Shown here: positions 9,798 to 15,636 of the stretch, piece after piece
Numbering within the stretch: the stretch's first letter is position 1
How the letters are laid out: each line of letters opens with the position of its first letter
Assembly: GCA_009602725.1 (NCBI GenBank)
Contig: WELB01000172.1
Coordinates: 282,668 to 298,303, forward strand
Length of the DNA stretch: 15,636 bases
Reading direction: 5' to 3'
Origin: Spirogloea muscicola
Lineage: Eukaryota > Streptophyta > Zygnematophyceae > Spirogloeales > Spirogloeaceae
Program-made: the position numbers and the translations under genes
The notes under the pieces: model-generated
Seen by the model: the letters and a program-made list of their open reading frames with translations, nothing else
The model's database searches: none
Told to the model about the DNA's origin: nothing

Positions 9798-9969
9798 GGC
9801 GCTGCCCGTCAGTCACTGGGCGACGCCACGAGCGCCGAGAGCGGCCTCTCCAGCTCCGTCCCGCAGCGCGCGAAGGACGTCGCCACACTCGCCGCGAGCG
9901 AGCGGCTGGCGGCGGAGGCCCACTGGGCGCCCGGCGGCGGCGGCGGCGGCGGCGGCAAGCGCGTCCACG
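9798..9969 (+). CDS. Possible orphan exon on the plus strand, unknown protein
   Basis: Between an acceptor-like CAG (9795-9797) and a donor-like GTGAGG (9970-9975) one plus-strand frame is open and reads like protein, with QSLGDATSAESG, QRAKDVATLAASERLA and AEAHWAPG followed by eight Gly codons and KRVH. I know no family for it and found no start codon or partner exon, although the frame is open leftwards to a TAG near 9768. The minus strand is also partly open here. It could be one exon of a gene divergent from PPX, or a chance open frame in GC-rich DNA. Confidence 0.25.
9933..9956. repeat. (GGC)8 microsatellite
   Basis: Eight perfect GGC triplets. In the plus-strand frame of the possible exon at 9798-9969 they encode poly-Gly; on the minus strand they would encode Pro, Ala or Arg runs depending on frame. 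Confidence 0.85.
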
Positions 9970-10096
9970 GTGAGGGGGGTGTCAGTCTCCACCTTACCTC
10001 CCCTCTCCCCTGGAACACCTCAAAGCCCTTACCCGGCTCTCGCCCGGAGCGACACCTCCCTCCTCCCCTCTGCGTTTCAAGAGCTCCTTGACCGTT

Positions 10097-10115
10097 GGAG
10101 ATTTGAACCCGCTAC
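10097..10115 (-). other. tRNA/SINE B-box-like motif
   Basis: The plus strand reads AGATTTGAACCCGCTACC; the minus strand therefore has GCGGGTTCAAATCT, a B-box-like sequence. It differs at only three or so positions from the motif at 308-325. Both follow a (GGC)n tract by 150-250 bases. No folded tRNA is visible around it. Confidence 0.3.
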
Positions 10116-11554
10116 CGGTCAGTCAAATGGACGGGCTGACCCGCGGCCACTGGATCTGCCCGCCGTGCAGGGCCTGTATTTGTTCATGGACTGATCTTTT
10201 TGTCGAAACAAAACTGGACAAATCAGCTGAGAGACTATGCTGTGCTGCCGCGCAGCTGGGAGACGGAAAGTATTGGCTGCCCTCGCTGGCCCCTGCCGGC
10301 TCGGCAATCCAGCCAGAATGAAGAAGAACAATAGCCAGAATAGCTGTGTGCTTTTGGCGCTTTTCGGCTCTTTGGACCTTGCTCTTATTTCTTTGGGCTG
10401 GCTTTCACATCTCCCGCCCCCTCCTTTTGAGAAGAGCTCACTACTGCGAGCAGCGTCGCCTCGATCCAGGCCGCGACCCAGAGTCTGGGCCAAATCACAA
10501 AGCGCGTCGTGGCTATGATTACCTTTTTTAAGGTAAACATTGCTCAGGTGAGAGTATCTGATGTGACTGCGAGTGGCTGCGAGCAGCCAAGGAGCACTTG
10601 CACTTGCTTCATCAGCTTATGAGCTGGGCGTGGACCCATACATTGATACTCTAGCGCAAGAGAGATAGCCTGAGTAAGAGGGATAGGGCGTGCGGTGCAC
10701 ATGGAAGGAGAGGGACGCCAAGCGAAGCGACTACACTATTCGTGCTGATGGCGAATGAAGTGACAACCAATGAGTTTACAAGTAAAGGAAGCTCTGGATG
10801 AAGAGGGGCGAAGGAAGCATGTCGCCCAGTGCAGCGAGGCTTAAGTACCCACGAGTGCGCACATACAGGTCAGACAAGCTAAGCATGGGAACCGGTGCTT
10901 TTATGGCGGACCAAAGGCAGCAAAACCGATGTAAGCAGCACAAGATTGCAGAGTCTAGCGAGTGAAAGCTTCAGCATAACACTTATGCATGCAGTGTCAG
11001 GTGCAAGATCTGCACATGAGGATGAAAATTCGAAGCTGACCGACTGTGTCTCACTGCTAAGGACACCTGCATTCTCGACTGGCCATTCCTCATACGACGC
11101 AACGGTTTGACAAGGTATTGCGGAGGATTTTCTTTGTCGTGAATTTCATCAGCAAGCAAAGATGCAAGAAAAGGCACTCTCAACAGGAACTCCAGCGAGG
11201 TGGTGATTAAGAAGGCCGAGCAAAGAGAGCACATTGAAATTAGCTGAACGACAAAGCTGCAGGCGTCAGCACTCCAAAGAGCAAGAAAGATCCAGATTCA
11301 CCTCCAAAGTCAACTTTGACCGAAGAAGTGGACAACAAGGCAAAGGGGAAGATTAGGATCTTTGCATTGAGATGGTGGCCGTAGAAGACCCGTGAGACAT
11401 GGATAAGGGGTCGGGCATCGATAATGGGGAAAGGACGCCTTCAGCCAAGCGAGGAGCGGCTCCTCAGCAGGACCTGCACGAGGGGATGTAAGAAAATGAG
11501 CCCTTCACTAGTTCTTTCCTTGGTCAATGCCTCTTAGGCTGGCCATCCACTGCC

Positions 11555-11594
11555 ACATCTCCGTTCTCAGAGTGACATCTCTGTTTTCAGAGTG
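11555..11594. repeat. 20-bp tandem duplication
   Basis: ACATCTCCGTTCTCAGAGTG is followed directly by ACATCTCTGTTTTCAGAGTG, with two C/T differences. It lies about 700 bases upstream of the mannanase-like start codon. Simple slippage is the likely cause. Confidence 0.75.
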
Positions 11595-11890
11595 ACTTCG
11601 CCTTGCAACGTCAAAAGAATAGCAGCCAGTGGACCCTTGCTTAGACTAGTGGGAGCAAGCCAGCACATGGCCAGCCAAAGTGTGCACAAAAGGTGGCGAA
11701 TGACAGATGCGCCAGCGAGGCAGAGATGGCCTACTCAGGTGACGAGCAGCAAGCGATATGCTGGCAACAGAAGCTCCTACTGATTGAGGCGATGGCTCTA
11801 TAAGGAGAAGAAGAAAGGCCAGCCCCAAGAGTTAGACAATGTCAAAAGAGCAACTGCACTTTGGAGGGACAAGTTACTCAAACTATGTGG

Positions 11891-11928
11891 CTACTACTAC
11901 GTGGTGATAGGGAACTACGTAGTAGTAG
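11891..11928. promoter_or_regulatory. Perfect 12-bp inverted repeat upstream of mannanase-like gene
   Basis: CTACTACTACGT (11891-11902) and ACGTAGTAGTAG (11917-11928) are exact reverse complements around a 14-base spacer, about 350 bases before the start codon of the mannanase-like gene. Each arm contains the ACGT core used by plant and algal bZIP factors. Whether it is a paired protein-binding site or a random foldback cannot be told from the sequence. Confidence 0.4.
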
Positions 11929-12186
11929 AGAACAGTACTAGCCAGCTAGCTCCGCGGGGGACGCTGTGAGGCCGCAAAATGCCACTCCGGGCAGCTCTCA
12001 AGGGCCGCCATTGGCCCACACATCTCATTACGCCTTCACTGTGCGCTAAGCAGTTCAGCCTATGTTGTTCCTTGGCTGCCACAGGCAGGAGCCCGGGCGA
12101 GGCCGGGCAGGCCGGAAAAAGCTCCTTCCGGGCAGCCCTTGTCTCGGCACTCCCTTGGATCTGATCACGCGAACGCTGCAGCCCCC

Positions 12187-12220
12187 CCGCCGCCGCCGAG
12201 CCACACAACGGCGGCGGTGG
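12187..12220 (+). promoter_or_regulatory. GC-rich hairpin in the mannanase-like 5' leader
   Basis: CCGCCGCCGCCG (12187-12198) can pair with CGGCGGCGGTGG (12209-12220), one pair being G-T(U), around a 10-base loop. It lies 55 bases before the start codon at 12276, so if transcribed it would form a very stable stem near the start. The right arm is part of a (GGC)n tract that runs to about 12233. Confidence 0.4.
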
Positions 12221-12233
12221 CGGCGGCGGCGGC
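12208..12233. repeat. (GGC)n tract in 5' leader
   Basis: A GGC run with one GGT interruption just upstream of the mannanase-like start codon, similar to the tracts at 29-72 and 9933-9956. Confidence 0.75.
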
Positions 12234-12275
12234 GTCAGCGAGGCAACGACGGCAACCCAGCTTCTGCGATCATAC

Positions 12276-12993
12276 ATGGCAGCGCTAGGCGTGCTCCCGG
12301 CTGTGCTTCCTGTCCTGCTGTTGTCCTTGCTCCTGGCGGCAACAGCAGATGATCAGCCTGGTGCTGGGGGCCAGGTGCGGCGGCCCGTTGCGCCGGCCCT
12401 CAGCCGCCTTGCTCCTCGGCAAAAGCGCAGCCTGCAGCAAAGCGGCTTTGTGCGCATCCACTCTGTCAGGCGTACGATGTTCAGCCTGAAGGGAAGGACT
12501 CACTACGCAGTCGGTCAGTGATGACCTGACCTGTCATCCTTGGGCCAAGCTCCAAGTGATCATTGCTGTGTCACTGTCAGTTGGTGCGGCCAATGCATTT
12601 TGGGAATATCTGATCGATTTTGTCACTCTCAATCGTCTCCGGAGATGTCATGTATAAACATGACCTTAATACAACACAGTACGGGATCTGTGGCCCTCAG
12701 GGCAGCTGGCCAGCAACTTCTTGTTAAACTTATCTGTATGTAGTGGTTAAAGTGACGATTAATCCACGATCATCAGTATCCAATGGGGCTTAAGGTGGCC
12801 AGTTCTAATTCCTGCAGGCACAAACTACTGGGAAGGAGTATGGCTGGCGATGGAAGAAGATGATGGTGGTAATCGCACCCGGCTTGCCAACGATCTGGAC
12901 CTGCTTGCTCGCCTCGGCTTCAAAAATGTCCGGCTTATGGCTGCAACTGAGGGACCTGATAACTCCCCGTATCGGTGGACCCCTACGCTCTTT
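12276..12993 (+). CDS. Endo-beta-1,4-mannanase-like glycoside hydrolase (GH5), 3'-truncated
   Basis: Likely a secreted enzyme cutting beta-1,4-mannan. Exon 1 is 12276-12513 and exon 2 is 12818-12993, joined across a GT-AG intron (G|GC makes Gly). Residues 1-25 form a signal peptide: a short start, a Leu-rich core (VLPVLLLSLLLAATA) and a small-residue cut site before DDQPG. After a basic linker comes SGFVRIHSVRRTMFSLKGR, the usual first strand of GH5 mannanases. Across the splice HYAVGTNYWEGVWLAM follows, then NDLDLLARLGFKNVRLMA and EGPDNSPYRW, the beta-1/beta-2 region. Only about 138 residues are present of the roughly 400 expected, and both catalytic Glu residues lie in the missing part. The frame stops matching the family exactly at the N (12994), so truncation is probably an assembly gap, not a pseudogene. 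Confidence 0.85.
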
Positions 12994-12994
12994 N
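12994..12994. other. Ambiguous base N, probable collapsed assembly gap
   Basis: This is the only N in the window. The mannanase-like frame is family-like up to base 12993 and lost afterwards. The CRC-protein frame on the minus strand is open and GC-rich down to 12995, and beyond it reads the antisense of the mannanase exon. No splice donor or stop codon explains either ending. Confidence 0.75.
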
Positions 12995-15636
12995 GCCGGA
13001 AGCGCGCGCAGCACGAACCGCCGCCATGCCCCGCTGCCAGCACCACCCGGGGAAGCGCCCTGCGAGCCCGACCTCGCCAGGCGTGGGCCGCCGCCGCTGC
13101 TGCCAATCTCCGCAGCGCCGCCACTGCCGCCTGAGGGTGCCGTATCCCCGTCCAGCGACACCCGCTTGCGGCTTGGTGAGGAGCGGACCGTCACGGCCCC
13201 CGTTGCTCCAGGCGCCCCCTCGACTGCTGCACCTGCTGATGGGCCGTCGCAGCCGTCAGTGTCATCGTTGTCGGGGTCCCGCAGTAGATAGTCCATCGCC
13301 TCGGCCACCGCCGCGGCCTCCACCTTCACCGGCAGCGAGCGCAGCGGCGCGATGAGCGGCGAGTACGTCGACGCCTCCACGCGCGGCGGCGCTGCCACAG
13401 CCGCCAACTCGCAGAGCTCCAGGCCTGCGGCAGCTGAGCAGGACCGCGACTTCCGCAGCTTGGGGGCCGGCTCCCGGAACAAGGCCTGGTCGCCAAAGGC
13501 TTGCACCCCCGCCAGTTGGCGCGCTCCCGAGGCCACCGGCTGGCCAGCACCAGCTTCGGCTGCTGTAGACAAGTCGGCGCTGGCAGCCGATGGGCGCTGC
13601 GGCGTCTGGCACAGCGGCGTCAGCGTCCCGAGGCTCGCCAGCGGGTCCCAGAACGGCTCGCTACTGCCACAGCCGTGGCCGGCGCGGCTGCCGGAGAGGC
13701 CTGCCCTGCTGCCGCAGCCGGGCGTGCAGAGCTGGCTAAGCATCGACGTGCCCTGCGACCGCGGCGAGAGCAGGGCTGCGACGAAGCCGCCCCCGGTCAT
13801 AACGTGGCCGCCCTTGCGCGGCGACATCGACCCCGAGGTCGTCGCCAGCAGCCGCGAGCAGGAAGCAGGGCCAGTCTCCGCTGCAGCCGCCGCTGCAACT
13901 GCCGAGGTCCAGGCATCAGCTGCTGGCTCTGGGCGGGTCTCCGACGATGGCCACGTCTCGGTCGACCTGCACGAGACCGCGTCACTGATGCAAGGTTCAG
14001 TACGACGACGACGGCTATGGCCGTCCTGGCACTGCCGCTAGTCATGACGGGCTGCCCCACCCGGAGTACGCAAGCGACGACGGCGACGTCGGGGACAGGA
14101 GCCCGCCCAGCTCGTCGCCCAGCCAGCTGCCGGTTGTTGCCGCGCCGACGCTGCCGCTGTCGGGGCTGCCCTTGCGAGCTGCACCCCCATTGCGGCCCCC
14201 CGTGGATCCACCTGCAGTAAGCGGCCATCGGCAGCCTCATGAGCAATGTGGCGGTGAAGGCACAGTCCCAACTGCCATGGCCGCTCTGACTGTACCTGTC
14301 TGTGGTCCTCCTTGAAGCTCTTGTCTCGTCTCCTTGACTATGACTCGAGAGACTCGTTCAAGAATGACATACAGCATGACTGACTTATATCTAGACTACG
14401 TATGACCTGTTTTCAAGACATTGCACTGTCTGGTTCATTCGGACATAAAGTAATGCAATGGACAATGAAATGTGTTTATACTTGAGGCACCATGGTGAGC
14501 CACTCACATTCATCCTTGCGACCAAACACGTTCTGGCAGCCCTCGCAGTGACAGCCCTCCATGCAGCCGACACCAGCCTGCAGGTTGGCTCGAACGCCAT
14601 GCGGCGGCATGTCAGGCCATCGACAATGTCATGGTGCAGCTGCTTTGGCAGGGCAGTTGGGCCGTGACGGCCCACCTGGTAGCACTCGCAATAGCGCTTG
14701 GTGCACAGCGACTTCTTGCAATTGCAGCCCTTCTTGTGCCGTGGCACGTCCGCTTCCTCCGCCTTGCCGTCAGAGGACGCGCCTCCGCCGCCACCGTTGC
14801 CAGCAGAGGCCACGCGGATCTTGGGGTCGAATGCACGGGGGTCGCGCTGCAGCACGCCAGCCCGCGCCTCGGCGACCGCCGCCGCGAACTTGGGCCGGTT
14901 GAGGCAGTCCACGCAGGCACAGCCGGGGCCCTCGCAGCTGACGCCTGCCGCAAAGCACTCGCAGTACCTGGCAACCCCAGACACAGCAGTGGCAGAAAGT
15001 GCGGTGGGAATGTGGTAATTTCCTGTGATCCATAGCACGATGGGCAGACAGGTAGAGTAGTTCAAGTAAAAGAGACCAAACAAATTAAGGTAGTAACTGT
15101 GTAGTCATACCTTGGCCATGCATGTTGAACATTATGGTGTAAAGTTGATCGCTCCTAGATTATGGACGGAGGGATAAAAAATAAGGGAGGTGAGTGAAGA
15201 GGGAGTGGCATGATTGGGGGGTGCGGACTCACAGCTTGAGACACTTGGACTTGCGACAGTGGCAGCGGCGGCAGCCCTCGCCGGCCCCATGGCCGCCGCT
15301 GCCGCTGCTGCCGGCAGCAGACGGCGCCACCTTGGGCCTGCAGTCACGACGACCAGTGCCCACGGTGGCATCAAATTGCTGTCGCGATTTGCGCAGCCGA
15401 ACGCAAGAAGCGGTTCATGTGACGGCTGAGGCGGGGCGCTCACCTCTTCTTCTTGGCCTTGGACGGCGGGCTGTCGCCGTGGGGGCCGCTGCCGCCGTCT
15501 GGCGCCGACGGCAGCGCCAGCTGGCCAGTGCAGGTGCTGTCGAGCGAGAGCCCACGCTCTCGGTGCAGCACGAGGCGCCGAGCCCCCCCCGGTGTCAGCG
15601 CGAACGCACGCGGCGCCGGCGCCAGTGCCGATCCCG
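12995..15636 (-). CDS. CRC-domain (tesmin/TSO1/LIN54-like, CXC) DNA-binding protein, partial at both ends
   Basis: A nuclear transcriptional regulator of the CPP/TCX/LIN54 family, which binds CHR-type TTYGAA sites, in other species as part of DREAM/MuvB-type complexes. Exons on the minus strand: 15636(partial)-15444, 15337-15233, 14967-14676, 14577-14508, 14211-14061, 13966-12995(partial); all five introns are GT-AG and phase-consistent. The order is a basic SPPSKAKKKR, first CXC motif CRRCHCRKSKCLKLYCECF ending CACVDCLN, linker QRDPRAFDPKI, a Gly-rich spacer, then second CXC motif CNCKKSLCTKRYCECYQ ending CHCEGCQNVFGRKDE. Each CXC keeps its nine Cys and the DNA-contacting Tyr. After the CRC comes a tail of over 370 residues rich in Ser, Gly, Pro and Ala with SPTSPSSLAYSG and LRKSRSCSAAAGLELCELAA. 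The linker has RDP where the family usually has RNP. The N-terminus lies past the window edge and the C-terminus is cut by the N at 12994. The tail exons rest on frame and splice consistency only. Confidence 0.88.
14508..15337 (-). other. CRC DNA-binding domain (two CXC motifs) over three exons
   Basis: The zinc-binding domain is split by two introns. The first falls inside the Leu codon of CLKLYC (CT|G, 15233/14967). The second falls between the Gln and Ala of CYQ-AGVGC (14676/14577). The second intron is only 98 bases long. These split positions could be compared with other CRC genes to place the organism. Confidence 0.9.

Larger units (their letters stand above)
9976..12275. other. Divergent intergenic region, no gene seen
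   Basis: This stretch lies between the 5' ends of PPX (minus) and the mannanase-like gene (plus) and should hold both promoters, apart from the possible exon noted at 9798-9969. Open frames are short and unlike any family I know. Composition is mixed, with purine-rich stretches around 10620-11500. It contains a 20-base tandem duplication near 11555, a 12-bp hairpin at 11891-11928 and a GC-rich 5' leader from about 12080. I recognise no TATA box with confidence and no transposon coding remnant. Confidence 0.45.

Noticed and set aside
13352-14220. Two long plus-strand open frames (13352-14041 and 13501-14220)
   Set aside because: They are antisense to the CRC-protein exons; splice phases and acidic/basic patches favour the minus strand.
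13966-14246. Unspliced minus-strand frame 13797-14246 as the CRC tail
   Set aside because: It is Arg-rich and ends in a stop; splicing 14061 to 13966 keeps the frame shared with both neighbouring exons.
14998-15443. 103-residue minus-strand frame at 15132-15443 as a separate gene
   Set aside because: It overlaps the CRC exon at 15233-15337 in the wrong frame; the correct frame gives the first CXC motif.
1-15636. Bacterial operon, phage or CRISPR system
   Set aside because: Genes are split by many GT-AG introns and there are no spaced direct-repeat arrays or clustered short intergenic gaps.

Overview
This window is nuclear DNA of a eukaryote. Three multi-exon genes can be read across 20 GT-AG introns whose phases all match. 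Exons are GC-rich, often with poly-Gly or poly-Ala codon runs and (GGC)n tracts, while introns are closer to balanced composition. The genes found (an exopolyphosphatase with a long N-terminal extension that could be a transit peptide, a secreted GH5-like mannanase, a plant/animal-type CRC-domain regulator) and this base pattern suggest a green alga or a related protist. That placement is inference; no marker gene fixes the taxon.

Layout: 1-850 is a GC-rich island fading into unassigned DNA. About 950-2110 holds two decayed, oppositely oriented integrase fragments of Ty3/gypsy-like LTR retrotransposons. 2111-3748 has no gene I can support. 3749-9684 (minus) is a complete 15-exon exopolyphosphatase (PPX/GppA) gene encoding about 722 residues, with a 165-bp tandem duplication in intron 3 and a diverged ~96-bp tandem repeat in intron 1. 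9685-12275 separates two divergent genes and holds a possible orphan exon, hairpins and short repeats. 12276-12993 (plus) is the 5' part of an endo-beta-1,4-mannanase-like gene: signal peptide plus the first part of the catalytic domain. 12995-15636 (minus) is a partial CRC-domain (tesmin/TSO1/LIN54-like) gene with both tandem CXC motifs.

The main structural oddity is the single N at 12994. The mannanase reading frame runs into it from the left and the CRC-protein frame runs into it from the right, and neither continues on the other side. The simplest reading is an assembly gap collapsed to one base, hiding the 3' ends of two convergent genes.

The genes do not form an operon or an obvious pathway: polyphosphate breakdown, extracellular or wall mannan hydrolysis, and transcriptional control are separate jobs. 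I see no tRNA or rRNA gene, no CRISPR array and no bacterial-style gene cluster. I did not find a convincing new biological system. The items most worth following up are the collapsed junction, the organelle-targeted PPX candidate, the CRC protein's long C-terminal tail and the intronic 165-bp duplication.
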